A DNA stretch of 39,984 nucleotides from Nocardioides speluncae (GCF_003121585.1 NZ_QEOO01000046.1:1-39984); one strand, 5' to 3'. Positions 1 to 7,563 are shown, counted from the first letter of the stretch. Translations and numbers: made by a program. The notes: a model not told the origin generated them from the sequence alone.

Positions 1-118
1 TTCGTGGTTGTTGCCTCTCTACCCCGGGACTCTGTTGCGCCACGGCGACGACACGCCGCCAACGAGCCTTGACTCCTCAGCGCCAGCCTTAAGTTGACGG
101 CGTTGGGGCTAGGGCGGC
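1..118. other. Left-edge stretch, no confident gene
   Basis: No gene can be supported here. Plus-strand frame 2 is open from the window edge to a TGA at 95-97 and would encode about 31 residues (beginning SWLLPLYPG). This could be the C-terminus of a gene lying to the left, but it is too short to judge. The stretch ends at a nested inverted repeat. Confidence 0.3.
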
Positions 119-193
119 CCGGGTAACGGTCTGCTCGTGTCGCTTCCCACCCGTGGAGGGGGTGGGAAGCAACCGCGCCGAACCGTTACCCGG
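119..193. terminator. Nested inverted repeat, likely transcription terminator
   Basis: Two perfect inverted repeats lie one inside the other. The outer arms are CCGGGTAACGGT at 119-130 and its complement at 182-193. The inner arms are GCTTCCCACCC at 142-152 and its complement at 160-170, with a 7-nt loop. The structure begins 4 bp beyond the stop codon of the minus-strand Lrp-type regulator, so a terminator for that gene (and possibly for one entering from the left) is the simplest reading. There is no clear U-tract, as is common for actinobacterial terminators. Confidence 0.55.
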
Positions 194-196
194 TCA

Positions 197-670
197 CTAG
201 GCGTCCGCGGCCGCCTGGGCGAGCGGCAGCACCCGGTAGGGGACCTGCTCGGCGAGGGTGATCACGGTGCTGGAGCGGACGATGCCGCTCATGTCCAGGA
301 CGTTGTCGATGACCCGCTGCAGGTCGCTGTTGGAGCGGGCGACCACGCGAGCCCACATGTCGCCGGCGCCGATGATCGTGTGCGCCTCCAGCACCTCCGG
401 GATCTTCGCGAGGTGCGCGGCGACCGACTCGTGGCCGGCGCCCTGCCGGATCTCCAGGGTGAGGAACGCGGTGACCGGATAGCCGATGGCGCCGGGCGCG
501 AGCGCCGGACCCCAGCCCGTGATCACCTCGCGCTGCGCCAGCTTGTCCAGCCTCGCCTGGACGGTGCCGCGGGCCACGCCGAGCCGCCGCGACGCCTCGA
601 GCACGCCGATCCGCGGCTCGTCGGCGAACAGCGCGATCAGCTGAGCGTCGAAGGCGTCGAGGCCGGTCAC
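197..670 (-). CDS. Lrp/AsnC-family transcriptional regulator
   Basis: The 157-aa protein has the size and layout of Lrp/AsnC regulators. An N-terminal helix-turn-helix lies at about residues 5-50 (LDAFDAQLIALFADEPRIG, then the recognition region around LGVARGTVQARLDKL). It is followed by a RAM ligand-sensing domain with the beta-alpha-beta-beta-alpha-beta pattern. The GTG start at 670 is chosen because it gives the normal family N-terminus and overlaps the preceding gene's TGA as GTGA. An ATG further upstream would add a Pro/Arg-rich tail unlike the family. The gene is divergent from 4-hydroxyphenylpyruvate dioxygenase, so control of tyrosine catabolism in response to an aromatic or amino acid ligand is a reasonable inference. 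Confidence 0.9.
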   Translation of the reverse strand: MTGLDAFDAQLIALFADEPRIGVLEASRRLGVARGTVQARLDKLAQREVITGWGPALAPGAIGYPVTAFLTLEIRQGAGHESVAAHLAKIPEVLEAHTIIGAGDMWARVVARSNSDLQRVIDNVLDMSGIVRSSTVITLAEQVPYRVLPLAQAAADA

Positions 671-828
671 AGTCCGGACGAGGAGCCGAGGTCGGAGCCG
701 CCGTCCCTGCCGCCCGGCCCCACCCGGCGGCCGCTCGCCCGGCTGAACCGCCACACCGCGAGGTTGATCGCGGCGATGATCAGCACCGCCACCACGATCA
801 CCAACCAGATCGGAACGTCTTCCAGCAT
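667..828 (-). CDS. Small single-pass membrane protein (53 aa)
   Basis: This short gene has an ATG at 828 preceded by an AGGTAGG-like ribosome binding site. It encodes 53 residues: a short acidic N-terminus (MLEDVP), one strong transmembrane helix at about residues 7-27 (rich in I, V, A and L), then an Arg-, Gly- and Ser-rich tail. Its TGA overlaps the GTG of the downstream Lrp-type regulator by four bases, which implies translational coupling and supports both genes. I do not recognise a family. The tail is Arg-rich just after the helix, which predicts the C-terminus inside the cell. The protein could be a membrane partner of the regulator or simply a leader cistron. Confidence 0.6.
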   Translation of the reverse strand: MLEDVPIWLVIVVAVLIIAAINLAVWRFSRASGRRVGPGGRDGGSDLGSSSGL

Positions 829-934
829 GCAGCTCGCCTACCTTTCGGTCCCTTTCGGGAAGTCTGACTATGCAGATTGACTAGCGTTTCACTCCACTGT
901 TGCACAGTTTGTCTGACCGCGACACGCTTGCAGC
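829..934. promoter_or_regulatory. Divergent promoter region with candidate Lrp sites
   Basis: This 106-bp gap separates two divergent transcription units and should hold both promoters. A short inverted repeat TCTG-N6-CAGA lies at 863-876. The heptamer GTCTGAC occurs at 862-868 and again at 911-917, 49 bp apart. Spaced repeated half-sites are typical of Lrp/AsnC regulators, so this is the natural place for the adjacent regulator to bind. No strong Shine-Dalgarno precedes the dioxygenase ATG. Confidence 0.45.
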
Positions 935-2149
935 ATGACGACGACTTCGACCGGCGGCGCGCTGACCGCCGAAGAGCTCAAGGCAGACCTGACGGTGGAC
1001 CAGCTCAAGCAGCTGGTCGGACTCGTGGAGTACGACGCCAGCAGTGACGTCTTCCCGGTGACCGCGATGGACGCGGTCGGCTTCGTGGTCGGCAACGCCA
1101 CCCAGACCGCGACCTTCTACCAGCTGGCGCTCGGTATGGAGCTCGAGGCCTACCGGGGCCCAGAGACCGGCTGCCGGGAGTCGAAGTCGTACGTGCTCCG
1201 CTCCGGCTCGGCGCGTTTCGTGTTCACCGGCGGTGTGACCCCGGACAGCGCCGTACTCGACCACCACCGGCACCACGGCGACGGCGTGGTCGACCTGGCG
1301 CTTGAGGTTCCCGACGTCGACAAGTGCATCGAGCACGCCCGCTCGGTCGGCGCGACCATCCTGGAGGAGCCGCACGACGAGACCGACGAGCACGGCACGG
1401 TCCGGCTGGCCGCGATCGCGACTTACGGCGAGACCCGGCACACCCTGGTCGACCGCTCGAAGTACGACGGCCCGTACCTGCCCGGCTTTGTCGCCCGCAG
1501 CTCCACCGTGGCCCGCCGTGAAGGTCACCCGAAGCGGTTGTTCCAGGCCATCGACCACTGCGTTGGCAACGTCGAGATCGGCAAGATGGACGAGTGGGTG
1601 ACCTTCTACAACAAGGTCATGGGCTTCACGAACATGGCTGAGTTCATCGGTGACGACATCGCCACCGAGTACTCCGCGCTGATGTCGAAGGTCGTCGCGT
1701 CCGGCAACCACCGGGTGAAGTTCCCGCTCAACGAGCCGGCGATCGCGAAGAAGAAGTCGCAGATCGACGAGTACCTCGAGTTCTACGACGGTGCCGGCTG
1801 CCAGCACATCGCGCTGGCCACCAATGACATCCTGCGCAGCGTCGACATCCTGCGCGACAACGGCATCGAGTTCCTCGAAACCCCGGACTCCTACTACGAC
1901 GACCCGGAGCTGCGCGCCCGGATCGGTGAGGTGCGGGTGCCGATCGAGGAGCTGAAGAAGCGCAAGATCCTGGTCGACCGCGACGAGGACGGCTACCTGC
2001 TGCAGATCTTCACCAAGCCGATGGGTGACCGCCCGACCGTCTTCTACGAGTTCATCGAGCGGCACGGCTCGCTCGGCTTCGGCAAGGGCAACTTCAAGGC
2101 CCTGTTCGAGGCGATCGAGCGCGAGCAGGAGGCCCGCGGCAACCTCTGA
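935..2149 (+). CDS. hppD: 4-hydroxyphenylpyruvate dioxygenase
   Basis: This 404-aa Fe(II) dioxygenase converts 4-hydroxyphenylpyruvate to homogentisate in tyrosine degradation. Two vicinal-oxygen-chelate domains are visible: a degenerate one at about 45-175 and the catalytic one at about 200-375. The three iron ligands can be placed at His208 (in AIDHCVGNV), His291 (in GCQHIALAT) and Glu372 (in VFYEFIER). The family hallmark GYLLQIFTKP and the C-terminal GFGKGNFKALFEAIE are intact. Length matches bacterial HPPDs. The gene is transcribed away from the Lrp/AsnC regulator, its likely controller. No other homogentisate-pathway gene lies in the window. Confidence 0.97.
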   Translation: MTTTSTGGALTAEELKADLTVDQLKQLVGLVEYDASSDVFPVTAMDAVGFVVGNATQTATFYQLALGMELEAYRGPETGCRESKSYVLRSGSARFVFTGGVTPDSAVLDHHRHHGDGVVDLALEVPDVDKCIEHARSVGATILEEPHDETDEHGTVRLAAIATYGETRHTLVDRSKYDGPYLPGFVARSSTVARREGHPKRLFQAIDHCVGNVEIGKMDEWVTFYNKVMGFTNMAEFIGDDIATEYSALMSKVVASGNHRVKFPLNEPAIAKKKSQIDEYLEFYDGAGCQHIALATNDILRSVDILRDNGIEFLETPDSYYDDPELRARIGEVRVPIEELKKRKILVDRDEDGYLLQIFTKPMGDRPTVFYEFIERHGSLGFGKGNFKALFEAIEREQEARGNL

Positions 2150-2256
2150 GCCGGAGACGGACTGGGGCAGATCTGGGCCCTTGGTGTCATGCGTGCCGCT
2201 TCCTCACGGGACTAGCGTCGATTGGTCTGCCAGTCCCGCTTGAGAGGAGAGCGCAC

Positions 2257-2556
2257 ATGAAGTACGTCATCGCATGGGAGCGATTGCCGAACGCCACCGA
2301 GCAGACGCTTGCCCGGTCGCTGGAGGTCTTCGGCAAGTGGTCGCCGAACGAAGGGGTCAACTTCCTGCAGTTCCTGGGCCGAGTCGACAGCCGCGGCGGT
2401 TTCGCCGTTGTGGAGACCGACGACCCGTCGCTGATCTCCAAGGACATCGCGCCGTTCGGCGCCTGGTTCGACTTCACCATCTACCCGGTGCTCGAGATCG
2501 CCGACACCGCCGCGATCGGCGCAGAGGCGGTGGCGTTCCTCGCGTCGGTCAGCTGA
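2257..2556 (+). CDS. DUF3303-like small protein
   Basis: This 99-aa soluble protein starts MKYVIAWERLP and has the size and alternating beta/alpha pattern of DUF3303 proteins, which probably form a ferredoxin-like alpha-beta fold. A good ribosome binding site (GAGAGGAGAG) sits just before the ATG. There is no signal peptide or catalytic motif, and the function is unknown. It lies 107 bp after hppD in the same direction and could be co-transcribed, though the gap is long enough for its own promoter. It ends just before a large palindrome. Confidence 0.75.
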   Translation: MKYVIAWERLPNATEQTLARSLEVFGKWSPNEGVNFLQFLGRVDSRGGFAVVETDDPSLISKDIAPFGAWFDFTIYPVLEIADTAAIGAEAVAFLASVS

Positions 2557-2568
2557 CCGGCGCCGTAC

Positions 2569-2733
2569 CTAGTGGTCACGCCCGGAGGTTCATCGGGGCC
2601 TGAGCGGTCAGGGCACGCACATCGCTGCGTTGTCGTCGGTCGACGGGCCGCCGGCCCGCCTCCCTCCGACGCCTTGCGCTGCACGCACCCTGACCACTCA
2701 GACCCTCGACGAACCTCCGGGCGTGCCCACTAG
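2569..2733. repeat. 165-bp imperfect palindrome between convergent genes
   Basis: The whole stretch is an inverted repeat centred near 2651. The outer arms read CTAGTGGTCACGCCCGGAGG from 2569 and match the complement of the sequence ending at 2733 (CCTCCGGGCGTGCCCACTAG), with similarity continuing about 45 nt inward. The core is GGGCC-GCC-GGCCC at 2645-2657. It fills the space between the DUF3303 gene and the stop codon of the convergent Trp-rich gene at 2734. It could be a bidirectional terminator, or a REP/MITE-like element that settled there. Confidence 0.75.
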
Positions 2734-3372
2734 CTAGCGCTGAATTCCGAAGGACGCCCGCACCGACGCTGCGAGCGACCGGTAGCTGTTGCGTACGGCG
2801 CGGCCGGCCGCTGCGATCGCGCGCACGACCGGCCGGAACGGCCAGTAGATCGCGCGAGCCAGCCAGGCGATGCCGCTGCCGATGGCGGCCAGGCCACGCC
2901 AGATCTTGGTCGCCATCCACTCGGCGGCGCGCCAGGCACCCACCAGGGGTGGGCCGATCCAGCGCCAGACCCAGCGCGCGGCGACGGCGATGCCGTGCCC
3001 GATCCAGACCGCGACCGCGGCGATGCCGAGCCCGATCCACTTCAGACCGCGGAACAGCCACTCGCCAACGAAGACGAACGGCGTCAGCAGGATCAGGAGA
3101 ACCCAGCCGACGGCCGGCCCGACCAGCCGGCCGAACCAGGCCAGCCCGAGCCAGATCTGCCGCCCCAGCCAGGCCAGCCCCTGGGCGATCTGCACGCACA
3201 GCCAGCGGACCGGCAACAGCAGCCACCACAGGAGGCGGCCCAGCGCCACCAGTCCGCGCTCGAGCTGCCGCCCGATCCAGCGGAACACGTCCCGCGCCAG
3301 CACGAACGGCAGCAGCGGGAGGGCCAGGATCGGGTGTACGCGGGTCGGTTGCTCGTTCACGCCGGACATCAT
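2734..3372 (-). CDS. Tryptophan-rich membrane-associated protein, unknown function
   Basis: This 212-aa protein is very unusual in composition: 19 tryptophans, many arginines, and recurring W-(I/L/F)-G units such as GLAWLGRQIWLGLAWFGRL. Hydrophobic stretches at about residues 15-27, 45-60, 85-107 and 115-140 could be membrane segments or amphipathic helices lying on the membrane. The C-terminal 40 residues are basic. Either of two adjacent ATGs (3372, 3369) may be used; the second has the better AGGA spacing. The gene is last in a series of minus-strand genes and is separated from the upstream phosphodiesterase by a strong hairpin, so it probably has its own promoter. I do not recognise a family. 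Confidence 0.7.
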   Translation of the reverse strand: MMSGVNEQPTRVHPILALPLLPFVLARDVFRWIGRQLERGLVALGRLLWWLLLPVRWLCVQIAQGLAWLGRQIWLGLAWFGRLVGPAVGWVLLILLTPFVFVGEWLFRGLKWIGLGIAAVAVWIGHGIAVAARWVWRWIGPPLVGAWRAAEWMATKIWRGLAAIGSGIAWLARAIYWPFRPVVRAIAAAGRAVRNSYRSLAASVRASFGIQR

Positions 3373-3406
3373 GTCCTATCGCCTGCGTTCGCAAACGTAA
3401 ATCGCC

Positions 3407-3469
3407 GATAGTCCAGAACGGTTGACATCAGATCTGGCCACGAGGTGATGTCAAACGTTCTGGACTATC
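3407..3469. repeat. 24-nt-arm hairpin repeat, copy 1; likely terminator
   Basis: Left arm at 3407-3430 (GATAGTCCAGAACG then GTTGACATCA) and right arm at 3446-3469 (TGATGTCAAACG then TTCTGGACTATC) are complementary except at one position, around a 15-nt loop. The right arm contains the TAG stop of the minus-strand phosphodiesterase (3465-3467), so the gene's last codon runs into the repeat. Almost the same arms recur at 27425-27487 with a different loop. Position at a gene end fits a terminator; exact conservation of the arms suggests a dispersed repeat family. Confidence 0.85.
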
Positions 3470-4253
3470 CCGGCCGGGCGCGCAGGAACTCCTCGAGGCC
3501 GGGGAGGTCGTCGGTGTTGAGGTGGTCGACGCCGGCGTCGACGAGCGCGGTCCAGAGCCGGGTGCGGGCGCGGCCGGGTCGGTCGCGGGTGCCCCAGAAC
3601 CGGAACCGGTAGCCCTCGGCGTGGGCGCGGGCGACCATCTTGCGCAGCCGGCGCCGCTCCCAGAACGGCATCGGCCCGATCCCACGCCACAGGAACTGCT
3701 TGCGCCAGTCGGTGCTCACCAGCGGCATGAATGTCGCCGGCAGGCCGCGGCCGAGGTCGTCGAGGCGGCCGTCGTAGCCGGTGTATCGGACCGGCTGCGC
3801 GCGCATCACGTCGAACGGTCGCTTGCCACTGACCACCACCTCGACCGGGCCGCGGCGCACCGTGTCGCCGGCGTACGACGTCAGGATGTCGGCGTGGGCG
3901 TGCAGCAGGTCGTGCAGCGCCAGGTAGGTCTGGCTCGGGTCGCTCTTGATATCGACCATCAGCTGGAGCGACTGAGTGGTCCCGGGGTAGTTCGCGCCGG
4001 TGGCGGTGAGCCGGCGCCGCAGCGGCCCGAGATAGAGCTGCTCCAGCGTGTAGCCCTCGCGCACCGCGTCCCGGTCGTGGGCGACCGACAGCACGCCATC
4101 GATCAGCCAGATGTCGGCCTCGATGCTGGTGAAGCCGTGGCTGAGGGCGTCCTCCAGCGGCCGGCCGCGGTCGCAGTCCAGGTGTGAGTGGGCTCGGGCC
4201 AGCGGTACGACGCCGGCCCGGGCCCCTACCCAAGACTCAGGCTCCGAGCTCAT
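3465..4253 (-). CDS. GDPD/PI-PLC-like phosphodiesterase (AIM6-like domain)
   Basis: This 262-aa protein resembles the glycerophosphodiester phosphodiesterase / phosphatidylinositol phospholipase C superfamily, closest to the AIM6-like group. Visible landmarks are ARAHSHLD (about residue 20), SIEADIWLIDG and VAHDRD (about 45-60), LYLGPL, an internal DIKSD (about 105), the YTGYDGRL segment and the terminal VDHLNTDDLPGLEEFL. The His, the EAD pair and the HD correspond to the usual metal and catalytic residues. No signal peptide is evident. It is homologous along its length to the C-terminal half of the next gene upstream, 24 bp away, which indicates duplication and probable co-transcription. Confidence 0.82.
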   Translation of the reverse strand: MSSEPESWVGARAGVVPLARAHSHLDCDRGRPLEDALSHGFTSIEADIWLIDGVLSVAHDRDAVREGYTLEQLYLGPLRRRLTATGANYPGTTQSLQLMVDIKSDPSQTYLALHDLLHAHADILTSYAGDTVRRGPVEVVVSGKRPFDVMRAQPVRYTGYDGRLDDLGRGLPATFMPLVSTDWRKQFLWRGIGPMPFWERRRLRKMVARAHAEGYRFRFWGTRDRPGRARTRLWTALVDAGVDHLNTDDLPGLEEFLRARPG

Positions 4254-4277
4254 GGAGCCATTTCACACGATCTCTGC

Positions 4278-6077
4278 CTAAGCCGGGTCGTGGGCGCGCA
4301 GGAAGGCCCGCAGACCGGGCAGGTCGTCGGTGTTGACCTGGTCGACGTCGGCGGCGACCAGCTCCTGCCAGACCGCGTCGCGGGCGAGGCCGGCGACATC
4401 GGGCGTCGCCCAGAACCGGATCCGGTAGCCGGCGGCGTGGGCCTGCTCGACGATCTCGTGCAGCCGCTGCCGCTCGTGGATCGGCATCGGGCCGACCCCT
4501 TGCCAGGTGAAGTGGCGGGTCCAGTTGTCGCTGACCAGCGGCATCACCTCGTCCGCCAGGCCACGGGAGAGGTCAGGCAGGCGGCCGTCGTACCCGGCGT
4601 ACCGCAGCTTCTGGGACTGGATCAGCGGCAGGTCGCGGTTGCCGGAGATGACCGCGTCCACGGCCTGCTTCTGCTTGTGGCCGTTGCGGTAGGTGGTCAT
4701 GATCCGGCGGTACTCCGCCAGCGCCTGGTGTACGGCGCGGTAGGTCGGCGTCGCCTCGCTCTTCACGTCGATCAGCAGCTGGAAAGTGCCCTTCCACTTG
4801 CGATAGACCGAGCCGTTGTTCTCGCGGACGCGCTGCGCGAGCGGCCGCAGGTAGAGCGACTCCAGCGTCCGGCCGGGCACCGTCTGGTTGAGGTCGTGGG
4901 CGACCCGCAGCTCGCCGTCGACCAGCCAGACGTCGGCCTCGACCGAGGTGAAGTCGTTGGCCAGCGCGTCCTGGAGCGGGCGGGCGTGCTCATAGTCGTT
5001 GTGGGCGTGCGCGCGGGTGAGCGGCGCGCGGGAGGTACGGGACTTGTAGGCCTTGGGCAGCCTCAGGCCGCGGTCGGCCATCAGCTCGCGGAGCCGGTCC
5101 GGGTAGTCGGTGATGATCCCGTCGACGCCCTTGTCCATCAGCGAGGCCATCGTCGCCTTGTCGTCGACGGTCCACGGGACCACCTTGATCCCGTTGTCGT
5201 GGGCGCGCTGGACCATCTCCGTGGTGACGTAGGGCCGGTACGACGGCTGGTCGACGGTGCCGTCCTGCGGGAAGCCGTGCACGGGGGAGAAGGTCGTGGC
5301 GCCGAACGTCTTGATCGCCGCGATCGGGTCGTCGCCGTACTCGTCGATGTCGATGCCGCCCAGCCACGGCGACGCGCCCGGCTGGTCGACCTGGAGGAAG
5401 TCGTAGTTGGTGAGCGCGACCAGCGGCAGCCGGCGCTCGACCTGGCGCATCCGCATCAGCGTGCCCCAGTCGAAGCTCTGGATGGTCACCTGGCGCAGCA
5501 GCCGGGCGGCGCGAACCTCGGCCACCACTTCTTGCACGAACTGCTCGCGCGGCGCGGTCTCGTGCGGCGCGCCCGCCTCGACCTTGGTCTCGACATTGAG
5601 CTTCACGCCGTACGCACGGTGCTCGCGGACCAGCCCGAAGACCTCGGCGAGGGTGGCCATCCGCTCGCCTGGGTGCAGCTCCTGGTTGGGGTGCTGGGGG
5701 AGGCGCTGGCTGCCGCAGTCGAGGGTGCGGACCTGGGCGAGGGTGAGGGTGTTGACGAACTTGCCGGCGTACGGGAACTCCGGGTCGCCGACCGTCACCG
5801 GCGCGGTGTCGCGGCACTTGTTGCCGTTGACCCGGCGGTCGTGAGTGACCACCGCGACCCGGTCCTCGGTGATCTGGACGTCGAGCTCGAGCGTTGAGAC
5901 GCCGAGCTCCAGGGCCTTGGCGAACGCCGGCAGCGTGCTCTCGACGGTGAGGCCGAGGCCGCCCCGGTGGGCTTGGAGGTCGAACTCGCGCTCGCTCGCG
6001 GCCTGGGCGGCGGCGTACGGCGTGAGGATACTGGCGAGGACGGTGAGCACGACGAAGGGAAACCGAGATCTCTTCAT
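4278..6077 (-). CDS. Secreted two-domain glycerophosphodiester phosphodiesterase
   Basis: The 599-aa product begins with a signal peptide (MKRSRFPFVVLTVLASILTP, cleavage near AQA-AS). Residues about 30-335 form a classical GDPD domain with LQAHRGG, LELDVQITED and VVTHDRRV, plus a late KVVPWTVDD and GIITDYPDRL. Residues about 350-599 form a second AIM6-like domain with RAHAHNDYEHARPL, SVEADVWLVDGEL, VAHDLN, DVKSE and VNTDDLPGLRAFL. The ATG at 6077 is preferred over one nine codons upstream because it has GGAG at good spacing and starts at the signal peptide. It probably hydrolyses phosphodiesters outside the cell for glycerol or phosphate supply. The tandem arrangement with a single-domain homologue downstream is unusual. 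Confidence 0.88.
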   Translation of the reverse strand: MKRSRFPFVVLTVLASILTPYAAAQAASEREFDLQAHRGGLGLTVESTLPAFAKALELGVSTLELDVQITEDRVAVVTHDRRVNGNKCRDTAPVTVGDPEFPYAGKFVNTLTLAQVRTLDCGSQRLPQHPNQELHPGERMATLAEVFGLVREHRAYGVKLNVETKVEAGAPHETAPREQFVQEVVAEVRAARLLRQVTIQSFDWGTLMRMRQVERRLPLVALTNYDFLQVDQPGASPWLGGIDIDEYGDDPIAAIKTFGATTFSPVHGFPQDGTVDQPSYRPYVTTEMVQRAHDNGIKVVPWTVDDKATMASLMDKGVDGIITDYPDRLRELMADRGLRLPKAYKSRTSRAPLTRAHAHNDYEHARPLQDALANDFTSVEADVWLVDGELRVAHDLNQTVPGRTLESLYLRPLAQRVRENNGSVYRKWKGTFQLLIDVKSEATPTYRAVHQALAEYRRIMTTYRNGHKQKQAVDAVISGNRDLPLIQSQKLRYAGYDGRLPDLSRGLADEVMPLVSDNWTRHFTWQGVGPMPIHERQRLHEIVEQAHAAGYRIRFWATPDVAGLARDAVWQELVAADVDQVNTDDLPGLRAFLRAHDPA

Positions 6078-6140
6078 GTCTCCATGACAGGGATCCCAGT
6101 CCAACGCCGGGTGGCCGGCACCCGAAGTTGGGGTGGCGGC

Positions 6141-7538
6141 TCAGCGAGCGGTCGAGGGTGGGATGTTGGCGTTGAGGTGGAAGATGTTGTCCGGGTCGTA
6201 CCTGTCCTTGACCGCGACCAGGCGCGCCAGCTTGGCCGGCGAGTAGGCGCGGCGGACGCCCTCGATGCCTTCGTCGGACATCGCATTGACGTACTTGCCG
6301 CTCGCGAACGGCTCGATCGTGCGGCCGTACCGCCGCGCCGCGTCGATCCGGCCCTCGTCCTCGCCGGCGTCGTCCCAGCGGCTGGCGGCGACGAACTCGA
6401 ACATGGTGTCGCGGCGGCTGTACGCCGTGTCGGCGTCGGCCACGCCGGCGATGGCGCCGCCGTACGCCTGGAGACTGGCTGCGGGGAGCAGGTCGCCGTG
6501 CCCGTCTGGGGTGCCGCGCAGCAGGAACGCGTCGATGGCGTCGTCCGGAAGCGCGTCGAGCAGGTGGCCCTTCCAGTAGCGCCGGTAGGCGTGGTCCTCG
6601 ACGGTGTCGTCCATGGTCTGCAGCTCGAGGTAGGACATCGGCTGCACCCGCTCGGCGACCGGACTGCCGAGCCCGCGCAGGTCGGCGAGCAGGCTCTCGG
6701 CGTCGGCCGGGTTGCCGACCCAAACGGTGCCGACGTAGGCCAGCGGCCGTCCCTGCAGCTCGGTGGGCACCCAGGGCTGGGAGGCGCTGCCGACCCAGGC
6801 GGTGAAGGTGGCCCGCCGGTCGGCCTCCGCGTTGAGGTCCCGCCAGCGCCGGAACACCTCGGCGGCAGACTCGATCGGGTGGTAGAACTCGGCCACGATC
6901 GACCGAGTGTCGGTCCGGTGTAGCTGGAACTCGAACTCGGTCACGATCCCGAAGTTCCCACCGCCACCGCGGAGCGCCCAGTACAGGTCGGGGTGCTCGT
7001 CGGCGCTGGCCCGGACCAGGTCGCCTGCGGCGGTCACCACCTCGAACGAGACCACGTTGTCGCAGGTCAGGCCGTACTGGCGGGCCAGCCAGCCCATCCC
7101 GCCGCCGAGGGTCAGCCCGCCGACGCCGGTGTGCGAGACGTTGCCGGCCGTCGTGGCCAGGCCGTGCGGCAGCGAGGCCACGTCGAGCGCGCCGAGCAGC
7201 GCCCCGCCCTGCACCCACGCCCGCTGCCGGTCCGGGTCGACCCGGACCGCGGCGTACGGCGTGAGGTCGAGCATCAGCCCGTCCTCGGGTACGCCGTGGC
7301 CGATCACGCTGTGGCCGCCGCAGCGGACGCCGAGCTCCAGGTCGTGCTCGCGGGCGTACCGGACGGCCGCGACCACGTCTGCCGTACTCGCGCAGCGCAC
7401 GATCACTCGCGGCCGCCGGTCGACCATCGCGTTCCACACCGCGCGGCAGCCGTCGTAGCCGTCGTCGCCGGGCAGCAGGACCTGTCCGTCGAGCGCGGTG
7501 GCGAGAGATCGGGCGGTGGCGTCGGTCATGGTGGTCAT
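6141..7538 (-). CDS. FAD-binding oxidoreductase, berberine-bridge type
   Basis: The 465-aa protein shows a PCMH-type FAD-binding domain (about residues 35-205) and a C-terminal berberine-bridge segment (YDPDNIFHLNANIPP, near 450). His76 in RCGGHSVIGHG is the usual covalent attachment site for the FAD 8-alpha carbon. The second attachment site, a Cys in plant enzymes, is absent; the matching segment reads TAGNVSHTGVGGLTLGGG, so a mono-covalent flavin is expected. The substrate is unknown; family members oxidise sugars, alkaloids or alcohols. No signal peptide is present. ATGs at 7538 and 7529 and a GTG at 7547 are all possible starts, with no decisive ribosome binding site. Confidence 0.88.
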   Translation of the reverse strand: MTTMTDATARSLATALDGQVLLPGDDGYDGCRAVWNAMVDRRPRVIVRCASTADVVAAVRYAREHDLELGVRCGGHSVIGHGVPEDGLMLDLTPYAAVRVDPDRQRAWVQGGALLGALDVASLPHGLATTAGNVSHTGVGGLTLGGGMGWLARQYGLTCDNVVSFEVVTAAGDLVRASADEHPDLYWALRGGGGNFGIVTEFEFQLHRTDTRSIVAEFYHPIESAAEVFRRWRDLNAEADRRATFTAWVGSASQPWVPTELQGRPLAYVGTVWVGNPADAESLLADLRGLGSPVAERVQPMSYLELQTMDDTVEDHAYRRYWKGHLLDALPDDAIDAFLLRGTPDGHGDLLPAASLQAYGGAIAGVADADTAYSRRDTMFEFVAASRWDDAGEDEGRIDAARRYGRTIEPFASGKYVNAMSDEGIEGVRRAYSPAKLARLVAVKDRYDPDNIFHLNANIPPSTAR

Positions 7539-7563
7539 GCACCGCACCGTGGCACAAGCGACA

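Noticed and set aside
881..2065. 394-residue open frame opposite hppD
   Set aside because: It is antisense to a protein with all iron ligands in place, and shows the Val/Asp/Arg-rich composition typical of complementary frames.
3407..3469. Miniature transposon (MITE) with terminal inverted repeats
   Set aside because: The arms are separated by only 15 nt and no target duplication is visible at either copy; a stem-loop repeat or terminator is the more economical reading.
4188..5897. 569-residue open frame opposite the phosphodiesterase genes
   Set aside because: Antisense shadow of the two GDPD-like genes; no start context and no recognisable motif.
4990..7557. 855-residue open frame on the minus strand
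   Set aside because: It runs in a different frame across the FAD oxidoreductase and GDPD genes, is Arg/Pro-rich as GC-rich shadow frames are, and has no family signature, whereas the two overlapped genes have clear motifs.
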